Notes: generated by a model not told the origin, from the sequence alone. DNA of 64,000 bases from Gemmata palustris (GCF_017939745.1 NZ_JAGKQQ010000001.1:7517299-7581298); one strand, 5' to 3'. Shown: positions 53,783 to 63,960, numbered from the stretch's first letter. Made by a program: numbers and translations.

Positions 53783-55468
53783 TCAGGCGATCGCCCCGGT
53801 GACCTTGGACTTCTTGTCGTCCTCGTCGATGCGGGTGACCATGACCTCGGTCGTCAGCATGAGGGCGGCGATGCTGGCGGCGTTGGTCAGCGCGCTGCGG
53901 GTGACGCGGAGCGGGTCGAGCACGCCGGCCTTGAACATGTCGACGTACTTGCCGGTGTTCGCGTCGTAGCCGATGTTCGGGTCCTTCTCGCCGCGGGTGG
54001 TCACCTCGTCGGCCACCACCGCGCCGTCCACGCCGCCGTTCTCGGCGATGGTGCGGATCGGCTTCTCGAGCGCGCGGGCCACGATCTCGGCCCCGATGCG
54101 CTCGTCGCCCTTGAGCTTCTCGCCCAGGGCCTCGACCACCGGGATGCACCGGAGCAGGGCCACGCCGCCGCCCGGCACGATGCCCTCGGACACCGCGGCG
54201 CGGGTCGCGTGCAGCGCGTCCTCGATGCGGCCCTTGGTCTGCTTCATTTCGGCTTCGGTGGACGCCCCAACCTTGACGATCGCGACCCCGCCGAGGAGCT
54301 TCGCGAGGCGCTCGGAGAACTTCTCCTTGTCGTACTCGCTCTCGGTCTGGTTCATCTGGGTGCGGATCGTCTGGGCGCGGGCCTTGATCGCCTCTTCGCG
54401 GGCGTCGTCGGGGTCCACGATGATGGTGCAGTTTTCCTTGTCGACCGACACCTGGGTCGCGTGCCCGAGCAGCGCGAACACCTTCGGCTGCGGGCGGGCG
54501 CCGCGCTGCTGCTCCGCGGGGCTGATGTCCTCGACGCTGTCGAGCTTGATCCCGAGGTCCTCGCTGACGAACGTGCCGCCGGTGAGGACCGCGATGTCTT
54601 CCATCATGGCCTTGCGGCGGTCACCAAACCCGGGCGCCTTCACCGCGCACACTTCGAGCAACTGGCGCAGCCGGTTCACCACCAGGACCGCGAGCGCCTC
54701 GCTCTCCACGTCCTCGGCGATGATGAGCAGCGGGCGGCCGGCCTTCGCGACCGCGTCGAGCAGCGGGAGCATCTCGCGCACGTTCGAGAGCTTCTTCTCG
54801 AACAGCAGCACGGAGACGTTCTCGTGCTCCCACTTCAGTTCCGGCGTGTTCACCACGAAGTACGGCGAGATGTAGCCCTTGTCGAACTGCATCCCCTCGA
54901 CGAACTCCAGCACGGTCTCGGAGGTCTTGCCCTCTTCGACCGTGATGACCCCGTCGCGCCCGACCTTCTCGAAGGCGTCGGCCATCAGGGCGCCGATCTT
55001 CGGGTCGTTGTTGGCCGAGATCGCGGCCACCTGCTGCATCTCTTCCTTCTTGGAGAGCTTCTTCGTGAGCGTGTCTTCGAGGTGCTTGACCGCGGCGGCC
55101 ACGGCCTTATCGATGCCGCGCTTCACGGCCATCGGGTTGGCGCCGGCGGTGATGTTCCGCAGTCCCTCCTGGTAGATCGCCAGGGCCAGTACGGTCGCGG
55201 TGGTGGTGCCGTCGCCGGCCCCGTCGCTCGTCTTCTGGGCGACCGCGTTCACGAGCTTGGCGCCCATGTTCTCGAACGGGTCGGCGAGGTCGATTTCCTT
55301 CGAGACGGTCACGCCGTCCTTGGTGACGGTCGGTCCGCCGAACGACTTGTCGATGATGACGTTCCGGCCGGTCGGCCCGAGCGTCGAACCGACCGCGCGG
55401 GCCAGTTTCTCGGCGCCGGTCAGGAGCTTCTTCCGCGCGTCATCGGTATAGAGCAGTTGCTTCGCCAT
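53783..55468 (-). CDS. groEL: Chaperonin GroEL, tail-less paralog
   Basis: A 561-residue GroEL with intact signatures: AKQLLYTDDARKKLLTGAEK, STLGPTGRNVIIDKSFGGPT, the ATP motif [18 protein letters not shown] and [13 protein letters not shown]. The C-terminus is RIDEDDKKSKVTGAIA and lacks a GGM tail; the equatorial core looks normal. It lies downstream of groES. The other groEL (56045) does carry a GGM tail, so the two may have different clients. It is the downstream paralog and the gene next to the IS110 insertion. Confidence 0.95.
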   Translation of the reverse strand: MAKQLLYTDDARKKLLTGAEKLARAVGSTLGPTGRNVIIDKSFGGPTVTKDGVTVSKEIDLADPFENMGAKLVNAVAQKTSDGAGDGTTTATVLALAIYQEGLRNITAGANPMAVKRGIDKAVAAAVKHLEDTLTKKLSKKEEMQQVAAISANNDPKIGALMADAFEKVGRDGVITVEEGKTSETVLEFVEGMQFDKGYISPYFVVNTPELKWEHENVSVLLFEKKLSNVREMLPLLDAVAKAGRPLLIIAEDVESEALAVLVVNRLRQLLEVCAVKAPGFGDRRKAMMEDIAVLTGGTFVSEDLGIKLDSVEDISPAEQQRGARPQPKVFALLGHATQVSVDKENCTIIVDPDDAREEAIKARAQTIRTQMNQTESEYDKEKFSERLAKLLGGVAIVKVGASTEAEMKQTKGRIEDALHATRAAVSEGIVPGGGVALLRCIPVVEALGEKLKGDERIGAEIVARALEKPIRTIAENGGVDGAVVADEVTTRGEKDPNIGYDANTGKYVDMFKAGVLDPLRVTRSALTNAASIAALMLTTEVMVTRIDEDDKKSKVTGAIA

Positions 55469-55486
55469 TGTGTCTCCAGGAAGGTA

Positions 55487-55581
55487 TTCACCGCAGAGAA
55501 CGCAGAGGGCGCGGAGAGAGAACGTGAGATCGGCTGAGTCCCGCTCTCAATCTCTGCGTTCCCGGCGCCCTCTGCGGTGAA
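55487..55581. repeat. Imperfect inverted repeat, TTCACCGCAGAG family
   Basis: TTCACCGCAGAGAACGCAGA (from 55487) and TCTCTGCGTTCCCGGCGCCC...GCGGTGAA (55551-55581) form an imperfect pair in the gap between groES and the downstream groEL. It is related to the repeats at 36689 and 39859. Confidence 0.7.
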
Positions 55582-55593
55582 ATAGAGTTTGAA

Positions 55594-55905
55594 TTACTTG
55601 TTCAGCTTGCCGAGGATCTCGGACTCGCGGACGATCTTGTATTCCTTGCCGTTCACTTCGACGTCGGACCCGCTGTACTTGCCGAACAGCACGGTGTCGC
55701 CGACCTTCACGGCCAGCACGGTCCGGGTGCCCTTGTCCGAGAGCTTGCCCGGGCCGACCGCGATCACTTTGCCCTGCTGCGGCTTCTGCTTCGCGGTGTC
55801 GGGAAGCAGGATGCCGCCGGCCGACTTTTCTTCCGCTTCGGTCGGCTCCAGCACCACGCGGTCGTCGAGCGGCTTCAGGGTCAGTTGCTTTTCTGCTTTG
55901 GCCAT
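55594..55905 (-). CDS. groES: Co-chaperonin GroES
   Basis: A 103-residue GroES with the usual motifs: [20 protein letters not shown], the mobile-loop [20 protein letters not shown] and [20 protein letters not shown]. It caps the GroEL cavity in the cytosol. It stands between two groEL genes, with the upstream one ending 139 bp before it. Confidence 0.97.
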   Translation of the reverse strand: MAKAEKQLTLKPLDDRVVLEPTEAEEKSAGGILLPDTAKQKPQQGKVIAVGPGKLSDKGTRTVLAVKVGDTVLFGKYSGSDVEVNGKEYKIVRESEILGKLNK

Positions 55906-55983
55906 TGTTGTGCTCCGGTTGAATCTTGTCGGAACCCGGGGTGTCGCCCCGAGGAGTCGCAGTTCTTCGGACTGATTTTGTAT

Positions 55984-55999
55984 TCACCCGATCGGGTGA
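55984..55999. promoter_or_regulatory. Perfect 16-bp palindrome upstream of groES
   Basis: TCACCCGATCGGGTGA lies 79 bp before the groES start. It could be an operator. No CIRCE element (TTAGCACTC-N9-GAGTGCTAA) is seen at this or the upstream groEL promoter region. Confidence 0.4.
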
Positions 56000-56004
56000 C
56001 ATTT

Positions 56005-56033
56005 CTCAGCCCGGGGTAACCCCCCGGGCTGAG
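56005..56033 (-). terminator. Stem-loop after the upstream groEL
   Basis: The 11-bp stem CTCAGCCCGGG/CCCGGGCTGAG (56005-56015 and 56023-56033) lies 12 bp beyond the groEL stop. It may limit read-through into groES. Confidence 0.6.
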
Positions 56034-56044
56034 AACGAAGCTGT

Positions 56045-57790
56045 CTACATCATCCCCGGCATGCCACCCATTCCGCCCATGCCACCCATTCCGCCCATGC
56101 CACCCATTCCACCCATCCCGCCGCCGTGATCGTGATCGTGATGATCGCCGCCCGCCTTCTTCGGCTCGGGAATGTCCGCGATCATGCACTCGGTGGTGAG
56201 GAGCAGGCACGCGACGCTCGCCCCGTGCTGGAGCGCGCTGCGGGTGACCTTGACCGGGTCGATGACGCCGGCTTTGCGGAGGTCGGCGTACTCACCGGTG
56301 TCCGCGTTGTACCCGAAATTCTTGTCCGTCCCCTTGAGGATCTTGGACACGACCACGGTGCCGTCCGCGCCCGCGTTCTCCGCGATCATGCGGCAGGGCA
56401 TTTCGAGCGCCCGGAACAGCACGCGGGCGCCTTCGCCCTCGTCGCCCGCGAGCTTGCTCTTCTCGATCGCTTTACGGGCGTTGAGAAGGGCCACGCCGCC
56501 GCCGGGCACGATGCCTTCGGCGATGGCCGCGCGGGTCGCGTGGAGGCTGTCTTCGTACAGCGCCTTGCGCTCCTTCATCGCGGTCTCGGTCGCGCCGCCG
56601 ACCTTGAGTTGTGCCACGCCGCCGGCGAGCTTCGCCAGGCGCTCTTGCAGCTTCTCGCGGTCGTACTCGCTCTCGGTCTTCTCGATTTCCTTGCGGATCG
56701 ACTCGGCCCGGCCCTCGATCGAGGCCTTTTCGCCCTTACCCTCGGTAACGGTCGTGTTCTCGGCGTCGATCTTCACCTTCTTCGCGCGCCCGAGCGTCCC
56801 CTTGTCGTGGACGACCGTCGGAACCGGCCCCTTGGGGGTCTGCGTGACCGCGTCGAGTTGGATCGCGAGGTCTTTGAAGATCGCCTTACCGCCGGTGAGG
56901 ATGGCGATGTCTTCCATCATGGCCTTGCGGCGGTCGCCGTAGCCCGGCGCCTTCACCGCACACACCTGAACGACGCCCTTGAGCTTGTTCAGCACCAGGC
57001 CCGCGAGCGCGTCGCCCTCGATGTCCTCGGCGATGATGAGCAGTTGGGCCTTTTCCTTGTGCGCCCACTCGAGCAGCGGGAGGATGGTCTTGAGGCTGCT
57101 GATCTTCTCTTCGTAGATGAGGATGTACGGGTTCTCGAACTCGCACGTCACCGTTTCGGCGTTGGTGACGAAGTGCGGCGAGAGGTACCCGCGGTCGAAC
57201 TGCATGCCCTGAACGACGTTAATGACCGTCTCGGCGGTCTTGCCCTCTTCGATGGTGATGACGCCGTTGGCGGCGCCGACCAGTTTCATCGCTTCGGCGA
57301 GCTTCTTGCCGATTTCTTTGTCGTTGTTGGCCGCGATGCTGGCGACTTCGGTGATGCTCTTGTTGTCCTTCGGGTCGATGGTCTCGGCGATCTTGGCGAG
57401 CTCTTCGACGACCTTATCGACGCTCTTCTGGATGCCGCGCACGATCGCCATCGGGTCGTGCCCGCCGGCGACGCTCTTCAGCCCCTCGCGGAAGATGAAT
57501 TCGGCGAGAACGGTCGCCGTGGTGGTGCCGTCGCCGGCCACGTCGGAGGTCTTGCTCGCGGCCTCCTTGACGAGCTGCGCGCCCATGTTCTCGAACGGGT
57601 CTTTGAGCTCGATGTCTTCGGCGACGGAGACCCCGTCCTTGGTGACGGTCGGCGCGCCCCAACCCTTGTCGAGAACGGCGTTGCGCCCGCGCGGCCCGAG
57701 CGTGGAGCGAACAGCACGAGCGAGCTTGCTGGCCCCGGCGAGAAGTTTCTGCCGGGCATCATCGGCGTAGGAAAGTTGCTTGGCTGCCAT
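56045..57790 (-). CDS. groEL: Chaperonin GroEL with His-rich and GGM tail
   Basis: A 581-residue GroEL with ATP motif [38 protein letters not shown] and [20 protein letters not shown]. The C-terminus is unusual: it ends with a His/Asp run (HHDHDHGGG) and a GGMGGM repeat finishing MPGMM. GGM tails are normal in housekeeping GroEL; the histidine run may bind metals. It is first of the groEL-groES-groEL set. A 330-bp gap with a palindrome lies upstream, so it begins the transcript. Confidence 0.96.
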   Translation of the reverse strand: MAAKQLSYADDARQKLLAGASKLARAVRSTLGPRGRNAVLDKGWGAPTVTKDGVSVAEDIELKDPFENMGAQLVKEAASKTSDVAGDGTTTATVLAEFIFREGLKSVAGGHDPMAIVRGIQKSVDKVVEELAKIAETIDPKDNKSITEVASIAANNDKEIGKKLAEAMKLVGAANGVITIEEGKTAETVINVVQGMQFDRGYLSPHFVTNAETVTCEFENPYILIYEEKISSLKTILPLLEWAHKEKAQLLIIAEDIEGDALAGLVLNKLKGVVQVCAVKAPGYGDRRKAMMEDIAILTGGKAIFKDLAIQLDAVTQTPKGPVPTVVHDKGTLGRAKKVKIDAENTTVTEGKGEKASIEGRAESIRKEIEKTESEYDREKLQERLAKLAGGVAQLKVGGATETAMKERKALYEDSLHATRAAIAEGIVPGGGVALLNARKAIEKSKLAGDEGEGARVLFRALEMPCRMIAENAGADGTVVVSKILKGTDKNFGYNADTGEYADLRKAGVIDPVKVTRSALQHGASVACLLLTTECMIADIPEPKKAGGDHHDHDHGGGMGGMGGMGGMGGMGGMGGMPGMM

Positions 57791-57997
57791 CGGTCTATCC
57801 GCCCGTTGGGAAACGAAAGGGAATATCGTTTTCGCGGTTCACATGCAATGTTTGTGCCGCGAAATGCGGGCGACGCAACCTGTGAAAGGGCAAGCCTTTG
57901 GCAAAGCGCGGTGATGGGAAGAAACGGCCCGTGGTGTCAGAGTGGCAGGAACCGCGAGCCGGGCGTGCGGCGAAATGGCAGGCCGGTCGAAGCCGAA

Positions 57998-58062
57998 CGA
58001 GCCGCGACCGCAAGGGAGCGGGAAGTGTCTCTCGCTTCCCGCTCCCTTGCGGTCGCGGCTCG
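57998..58062. repeat. Perfect 28-bp palindrome, GAGCCGCGACCG family
   Basis: Arms 57998-58025 and 58035-58062 (core GAGCCGCGACCGCAAGGGAG) are exactly complementary with a 9-nt loop. It lies in the gap 57791-58120, downstream of the kinase stop and upstream of groEL, where it may terminate the kinase transcript. Confidence 0.88.
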
Positions 58063-58120
58063 CCAAAATGAAAAACCAAAACCGGGTAAACCGACGGGTA
58101 CGATTAACGATTGTGGCCCA

Positions 58121-60700
58121 TCACCGCTTCACCTCGCGCGGTGGAGGAGCGACCGCGAGCGGCGGTAATTTCGCGAGCAGCGACGAGTATCGAGGCGGGT
58201 TGAGCCGAGCCGCTTCGGTCAACGCGGTTCGCGCGCCAGGGATGTCGCCAGTCTTGTGGAGCAGGAAGCCCAACAGAGCGAATGCGTTGGGGTACGTTGG
58301 GTCGATTAGGGTCGCGGTTCGTGCCCAGCGGATCGCTTCCGGAAGGTTGTCGCGATCGAGATAAATCGCCCCCAAATTGCTGTAAGCCGCAGCGAGTTTC
58401 GGATCGAGCCGCATGGCTTCGCGGAACGAAGCTTCAGCGCCCTTCAGGTCATCCATCCGGTGCCGCACCAAACCCAAATTGTCGTGTGCTTTTGCATCGA
58501 GCGGGCTGAGCCGGACGAGTTCCCCCCACGCGGCAGCAGCCCCCGCCCAATCGCCCTTGGCGTACAGCGTGACACCCAAATTGTTGTGCGGAGGCGGATA
58601 GGTCGGGTCGATCCGAATCGCGCCTCGAAGGGCCGCGACTGCCCCATCGTAATCACCCTGCGTGTACAGCGCGAGACCCAGATTATTCCAGGTGGTGAGG
58701 TGCTCGGGTCGGAGCGCACGGGCGGCCTCGTAAGGGCCGATTTGTCGCCCGCCCTTCTGCCACAGAGCCAACACGAACGCCAACTGGAAATCGGCCGGGT
58801 ACCGCCCGCGTGCGGCCGATAGCATCGGAACGGGGTTCAAGCCGTTCCGTTCCATCAACTCGGCCAGCGAACCGAGCGCGGTGGAAGAAACCGCTGCCGA
58901 ATCCGCTTCCGCAGCGAGTTTCGCGACGGCGGCCTTATTCGTGCGAACGGCGGGATCACGGAACCGGTCGGTCCACGGTCCGGGATCAGCACGCCGGGCG
59001 ATTTCCAACAACCGCTCCCGAACCTTCACGTCCGGTTCGTACAGCGACCAGTCGTCCAACGCGGCCACGGTTTCAATCCGCACACTCGACGCCGTCACAC
59101 GCCGCGCAGCTTCGATGGGATCGAGGGTCGTCACATCTAGCCCGCGACCCGTGAACGCCTTTCGGTAGCCGGGCGGTGCGCTCTGAGTGTTGAACTCTCC
59201 TCTCCCGTTCGCGATCACGAACACCCACTTGCGGAACCGCACCTCGTCCAGTTCGGTGACGAACGACAAATCGGCTCGAGCCTGTTCGACCTCCGCGAGT
59301 CGTTCCGGCGCCCCACCGCGGGCCAAACTCTCGGCCTGCGCGAGCGCGGTCCCGGCCTGACCGAACTTGTACTGCTTGTGGAGGTCGGCCGCGAGCCGCA
59401 GGCTGGCCTCGACGCCTTGCTGGGCTTGCGCGCTCTTGTTACGGGCCTCGGCGTCGCGCTCGCCCACGAGCCGCGCCTCGACCGCCCGGCGATCCGCCTC
59501 CGCGTGCTCACTGTCCGCGAGTCGCTCGGCCGCTTCGCGCTGGGCCGTGAGTTTCCGTTCGGCCGCCTGCCGGTCCTGCCACCACGCGATGGACCCACCT
59601 CCAGCCACCATCAGCAACACCGCGAACGCCAGCGCCAACTGGACGCGCCGGCGCTTCCGCTGTTCCGTCAGTCGCGCCTCGGCTTCGCGCCGGGTGTTCA
59701 CCGCCTCGGTCGTCCGCGCTTCGGCCGCGGCGCGGTCGCGCTGGGCGCGGCTCAGGCGCTCCTCGACACCCGCCCGGTACGCGCTTACAGCTTCGGCCAC
59801 GGCCGCGCCGTCCGGGTACCGGGCATCGGGCTCGGGCGCAAGGCACCGGCGCGCGACCGCGATCAGTTCCGCATCGGCCCCACTCGCATCAAGTTGCGCG
59901 AAGCAGTCGCTCAGTTGCGCCTGGGCCGCCTTCATCACGGTGTCGAAGACGGTATTACCAAGAAACGGCGGTTTGCCGGTCAGCATGACGGCCAGGATGC
60001 CGCCGAGCGCGAACACATCGGCCCGCACATCGACCGGTTCGCCTCGCGCCTGCTCCGGCGCCATGAACGCGGGCGTGCCCTTCACCTGACCGGCGATTGT
60101 CTCCACTGCGTGCGGATCGCGGAGCGTGGGTACGTTCGTCGCGGTGCCCTCTTGGTCCGCGGTGCGGATCTCCTTCGCGAGCCCCCAATCCATGACCTGC
60201 ACTTCGCCGAACGCCCCGACCATGACGTTCGATGGCTTCAGGTCGCGGTGAATGATCCCCTGGGAGTGCGCGAAGCCCACCGTCTGGCAAATTTGCTCGA
60301 ACGACGCCGGGAGCCGCGGGAGGTCCGAGCGCCGCAATTCCTCGGTGAGCGTGCGCCCGTGGATGAGTTTCATGACCAGGTAGGGGCGCCCGTCCGATAG
60401 GGTGCCGAGCGCGTGTACGGGCGGTATGCCCGGGTGCGCGAGCCGGGCTGTTACCTTGGACTCGATCACGAACCGGTCGGCGTCCAACCCCGCGTGCATC
60501 ACCTTGATTGCCACGTCGCGTGCGAAAGCGAGATCGTGCGCGGCGAACACGACGCCCATTCCGCCGCGCGCGATCTCGCTCGACACAACATACCCCGGCA
60601 GCGCCGGGAGCGCATCGGAATCGAAGCGCGGCGGCAAGTCGCGCTGCACCTCGGTCACTGTTGTCCGCGGTGGGCTCTGAATTGTTGGATCGTCAGCCAT
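58121..60700 (-). CDS. Ser/Thr kinase with transmembrane helix and TPR domain
   Basis: An 859-residue kinase. Domain: about 35-325, with ARGGMGVVFAAHD, K66 in DVAIKVMHAG, HRDLKPSNVM (151-160), VMDWGLAKE (DWG in place of DFG, as in many planctomycete kinases) and GTPAFMAPEQARGE. A coiled-coil region and one transmembrane helix follow (about 350-375, VQLALAFAVLLMVAGGGSIA). The outer region contains a linker and TPR repeats (about 660-850; LTTWNNLGLALYTQGDYDGA). It probably senses an extracellular or periplasmic state by TPR and signals inside. Confidence 0.92.
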   Translation of the reverse strand: MADDPTIQSPPRTTVTEVQRDLPPRFDSDALPALPGYVVSSEIARGGMGVVFAAHDLAFARDVAIKVMHAGLDADRFVIESKVTARLAHPGIPPVHALGTLSDGRPYLVMKLIHGRTLTEELRRSDLPRLPASFEQICQTVGFAHSQGIIHRDLKPSNVMVGAFGEVQVMDWGLAKEIRTADQEGTATNVPTLRDPHAVETIAGQVKGTPAFMAPEQARGEPVDVRADVFALGGILAVMLTGKPPFLGNTVFDTVMKAAQAQLSDCFAQLDASGADAELIAVARRCLAPEPDARYPDGAAVAEAVSAYRAGVEERLSRAQRDRAAAEARTTEAVNTRREAEARLTEQRKRRRVQLALAFAVLLMVAGGGSIAWWQDRQAAERKLTAQREAAERLADSEHAEADRRAVEARLVGERDAEARNKSAQAQQGVEASLRLAADLHKQYKFGQAGTALAQAESLARGGAPERLAEVEQARADLSFVTELDEVRFRKWVFVIANGRGEFNTQSAPPGYRKAFTGRGLDVTTLDPIEAARRVTASSVRIETVAALDDWSLYEPDVKVRERLLEIARRADPGPWTDRFRDPAVRTNKAAVAKLAAEADSAAVSSTALGSLAELMERNGLNPVPMLSAARGRYPADFQLAFVLALWQKGGRQIGPYEAARALRPEHLTTWNNLGLALYTQGDYDGAVAALRGAIRIDPTYPPPHNNLGVTLYAKGDWAGAAAAWGELVRLSPLDAKAHDNLGLVRHRMDDLKGAEASFREAMRLDPKLAAAYSNLGAIYLDRDNLPEAIRWARTATLIDPTYPNAFALLGFLLHKTGDIPGARTALTEAARLNPPRYSSLLAKLPPLAVAPPPREVKR

Positions 60701-60726
60701 TGGGCGCTCGCACTCTGAAGAATCTG

Positions 60727-62160
60727 CTACTTCTCGTCCCTGGACCCGATCTCTTTACGAAGCGATTCCATTTTCGCTTGCAGTTCCTTCACGGTCGCCT
60801 GGAACGCGGGCCGGTTCGCGAGGTTCACGCGCTCCTCGGGATCTTTTTCCAGATCGTACAGTTCAAACTCCTCGCGGAACTTGAACGGCGGATCGTAGTA
60901 GTGAATGAATTTCCATTTCGGGGTCCGAACGCCACGGTGCTTGTTCACGTTGTGCGACACGTCCGGGAACTCGAAATACTCGTAGTACCACGCTTCCCGC
61001 GGAACCATGTGCGGCGGGAGCGGTCCGGTCGGTGGAATCAGTGCGAACGGGAGCACACTTCGCCCGTGCATTGTCTTTGGTGCCGGCGTGCCCGCAAGGT
61101 CCAGCAGCGTCGGCGCGATGTCCACGTTCAGCACCATCGGGTCGAGTTTCGTGCCGATCGGCCGATAGTGCTTCTGCGTCACTTTCGGCAACTTCACCAA
61201 CAGCGGAACGCGGATGCTCGGTTCGTGCATGAACCGCTTGTCGAACCGCTGCCATTCGCCCAGAAAGAACCCGTTGTCCGACGTGTACATGACCGCCGTG
61301 TCGTCGGCGATTTTCAGGTCGTCGAGCGCCTTCAGCACCTTGCCCACGTTGTCGTCTACGCCGGTGAGACACCGGCAGTAGTCGCGGATCATGCCATCGA
61401 AATCCTTCGTGTCCGGGTACTGGCCGATCATGTTCGCGGCCTGAAGGAACGCGCGCGGCTTACCGGTGCCAGCGTCCTCCCACAACGCGGGCTTCTTCAC
61501 AACGGCGTCCGCGTACAGTTCCTTGTGCCGCGCTGCGGGCTGCCACGCCCGGTGTGGCGCTTTGAAGAACAGGAATAACACGAACGGCTTCCGCTCCTTG
61601 CTACTCTCCGGTCCCTTTTTAACCCACTCGATTGCCTTGTCCGTCACGACGTCATCGATCCAGCCGTCGTAGGGCTTGTCCGGGCCGATCTTGCCGTCCG
61701 CCCCGCTCTCGGCGATCACCGGCTTGAGGTAGTTCCCCTGCCCCTGGAAGCCGAAGTAGTAGTCCCAGGTCTTTTCGCGGAAGTGCCCGGGAACGTGTGA
61801 CTTCCCGCAGAACGCGACCTCGTAGCCCGCCTTCCGCAATTCGTCGGGCAGCCACGGCGAATCGGGATTGAGCTTCGTGCCCATGTTGTCGCGGACACCG
61901 TTCGCGTGCGAATATTGCCCCGTGAGGAGAGACGCGCGGCTCGGTGCGCACAGGGCGTTGGTCACGAAGGCGTTCGTATAGCGGTAGCCCTCCTTCGCGA
62001 TGCGGTCCATGTTCGGCGTCTTGATGAACGGGTGGCCGGCACACGACATGAAGTCGTGCCGCTGGTCGTCCGTCATCATCACGATGATGTTGGGCTTGTC
62101 CGCCGCGCGAACGGGGAACGCGCACGCCGCGAGGAACGCAACCGAGAGGAGCAGTCGCAT
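60727..62160 (-). CDS. Secreted sulfatase
   Basis: The ATG at 62160 follows GGAG and gives a signal peptide (MRLLLSVAFLAACAFPVRAA). The 477-residue product has the sulfatase pattern: NIIVMMTDDQRHD at the metal site, then C71 in the formylglycine motif CAPSRASLLTG, TSDNGFFLGEWQRF and VNLANRPAFQ. It needs a formylglycine-generating enzyme; none is in this window. Planctomycete sulfatases mainly release sulfate from algal polysaccharides. Its short gap (26 bp) to the downstream kinase stands on the same strand. Confidence 0.93.
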   Translation of the reverse strand: MRLLLSVAFLAACAFPVRAADKPNIIVMMTDDQRHDFMSCAGHPFIKTPNMDRIAKEGYRYTNAFVTNALCAPSRASLLTGQYSHANGVRDNMGTKLNPDSPWLPDELRKAGYEVAFCGKSHVPGHFREKTWDYYFGFQGQGNYLKPVIAESGADGKIGPDKPYDGWIDDVVTDKAIEWVKKGPESSKERKPFVLFLFFKAPHRAWQPAARHKELYADAVVKKPALWEDAGTGKPRAFLQAANMIGQYPDTKDFDGMIRDYCRCLTGVDDNVGKVLKALDDLKIADDTAVMYTSDNGFFLGEWQRFDKRFMHEPSIRVPLLVKLPKVTQKHYRPIGTKLDPMVLNVDIAPTLLDLAGTPAPKTMHGRSVLPFALIPPTGPLPPHMVPREAWYYEYFEFPDVSHNVNKHRGVRTPKWKFIHYYDPPFKFREEFELYDLEKDPEERVNLANRPAFQATVKELQAKMESLRKEIGSRDEK

Positions 62161-62292
62161 GGAGAACTCCGGGAAGGAACGCGACCGAAGTATAACGCGG
62201 CGTGCCCTCTCGTTCACGCCGACAGATCACCTTTTGCCGACTCGCGGTGTCGGAGACAATGACCGCACCCTTTTCCCCGTGAGGCCCGCCCG

Positions 62293-62883
62293 ATGCGAAA
62301 AGAAGAACTCGACGGCGAACAGGTGTTCGTGATCCACGATTTCCTCACACCGGAAGAGTGCGCGGAATACGTCCGCGTGACCGAGGCCGTGGGCTACGGC
62401 GCCGCGCCCATCAGCACGGGCGCCGGGTTCGTGATGGCCCCGGAAGTTCGGAACAACGAGCGCGTGATGGTCGATAACTTCGCCTGGGCCGCCGAGCTCT
62501 GGGGCCGGGCGAAACCGCTCCTGCCGTCCCCGTACCGCGGGCGCGAAGCGACCGCACTGAACGAGCGGTTCCGCTTCTACCGCTACGACCCGGGACAGAC
62601 GTTCCGCCCCCACACCGACGGGGCCTTCGCCCGGAACGACGAGCGGAGCCAGTTCACGTTTATGGTGTACCTGAGCGGCGAATGTGAGGGCGGCGAAACC
62701 GTCATTTACATCCAGGACGACGGACTGGTACTTCCCGATGGGACCGACATCCGCGTGAAGCCCGAAGCGGGTAAGGCGCTGGTGTTCTTCCACTACCTGT
62801 TGCACGAAGGGGCGCCGGTCCGCGCCGGGCGCAAGTACGTTCTGCGAACCGATGTGATGTACCACGTGGGGCGGGACGAATGA
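62293..62883 (+). CDS. 2OG-Fe(II) dioxygenase, prolyl-4-hydroxylase-like
   Basis: A 196-residue protein with the P4Hc iron and 2-oxoglutarate residues: H107 and D109 in FRPHTDGAF, H171 in FFHYLLHEGAPV and a basic residue in GRKYVLRTDVMY. The fold pattern RFYRYDPGQTFRPHTDGAFA is typical. It hydroxylates an unknown substrate in the cytosol. It lies divergent from the sulfatase gene. Confidence 0.9.
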   Translation: MRKEELDGEQVFVIHDFLTPEECAEYVRVTEAVGYGAAPISTGAGFVMAPEVRNNERVMVDNFAWAAELWGRAKPLLPSPYRGREATALNERFRFYRYDPGQTFRPHTDGAFARNDERSQFTFMVYLSGECEGGETVIYIQDDGLVLPDGTDIRVKPEAGKALVFFHYLLHEGAPVRAGRKYVLRTDVMYHVGRDE

Positions 62884-62978
62884 CCCGCGTGCTGAGCAAC
62901 CAACATGTGGGGCGGAGAAAAGCTCAGTTAAATTGCCGCTCCCCCAAATCGCCCTCAACATACCCACCACGGAAGATC

Positions 62979-63941
62979 ATGTCGCGCCCCAAAGCAACCG
63001 CCGCTGCGCTCAAACAATTATCCGACGAGGGAGATGGCACGGACAAGGATCAGGCAGCCGAGACGCTCCGCTCCGCTTTATCGAGCGGGACGAGTGCGGT
63101 CGTCGCTCAGGCGGCAGAGTTGGCCGGGCGCCTCGCCCTACCTCGGCTCGCGCGTGACTTGTGTGCCGCGTTCGAGCGCTTCAGCGGCGACGGGATGCGC
63201 GCGGACCGGTACTGTGCGGCGAAAGTCGCGATTGTGAACGCGCTGCGCCGACTCAAAATCGAGCGCGCCGCACCGTACCTCAACGGAATGACGTGCTACT
63301 GGCCCGCCCGTCCCAATAAAGGTAGTCGCGACGCGGCCGCCGAGTTGCGAATCGCCGCGGCTTATGCTCACGCAGAACTGGGTTCCGCATCGGAGGTCGA
63401 CGAACTGGCGGGTTTGCTCGCGGACCCGACCGAGGACGTGCGACTGGCCGCGGTCCACTGCGTCGCCGCGCTGGGGGGAGCGATTTGCGGCCCGCTCTTG
63501 AAGCTGAAGATCCTTCTCGGTGACGACAGCCCGAGTGTCATGGCCGCGGGCTTCGAGCAGGTTCTCGCGTGTGACAAAGTGAGGTACTTCCAGGTTGTCG
63601 CTGACCATCTGGATAGTCAAGACTCGCGGGTTCGGGCGCACGCGGCACTCGCCATCGGTCAATCTCGGGCGCCGGGTGCGTTGGACCTCCTTACTGCCAA
63701 ATGGAAGAGCACCTTCGACGACGATTTCAAACCCGACCTGCTCACCGCCATCGCACTTTTACGGGACGACCGGGCGGTCGAGTTCCTTCTCTCTTTACTC
63801 GAGAACCACCGGGGCACCGCCCGCGACGCCCTCGCCGCGCTCGCGCACTGCCACATGCCTCGGGTCCGGCAGCAAGTCGAAGAAGCAATCGCGCGCGTCG
63901 ACGACCGCGAACTCCGCCGACACTTCGAGGAATTGTTTTAG
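62979..63941 (+). CDS. HEAT-repeat protein
   Basis: The ATG at 62979 follows GGAAG and starts MSRPKATAAALKQLSDEGDG; a longer frame begins at 62880 but overlaps the dioxygenase stop. The 320 residues form alpha-alpha repeats of HEAT type: AAELRIAAAYAHAELGSASE, DPTEDVRLAAVHCVAALGGA and DSRVRAHAALAIGQSRAPGA. No enzymatic motif is seen. Such proteins bind protein partners; its role is unknown. It may form a unit with the dioxygenase, 95 bp upstream. Confidence 0.85.
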   Translation: MSRPKATAAALKQLSDEGDGTDKDQAAETLRSALSSGTSAVVAQAAELAGRLALPRLARDLCAAFERFSGDGMRADRYCAAKVAIVNALRRLKIERAAPYLNGMTCYWPARPNKGSRDAAAELRIAAAYAHAELGSASEVDELAGLLADPTEDVRLAAVHCVAALGGAICGPLLKLKILLGDDSPSVMAAGFEQVLACDKVRYFQVVADHLDSQDSRVRAHAALAIGQSRAPGALDLLTAKWKSTFDDDFKPDLLTAIALLRDDRAVEFLLSLLENHRGTARDALAALAHCHMPRVRQQVEEAIARVDDRELRRHFEELF

Positions 63942-63960
63942 TCCCATTTCAGTTCCCTTG

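Noticed and set aside
58000-62000. Plus-strand long frames over the kinase and sulfatase
   Set aside because: High-GC antisense shadows; the minus strand carries complete families.
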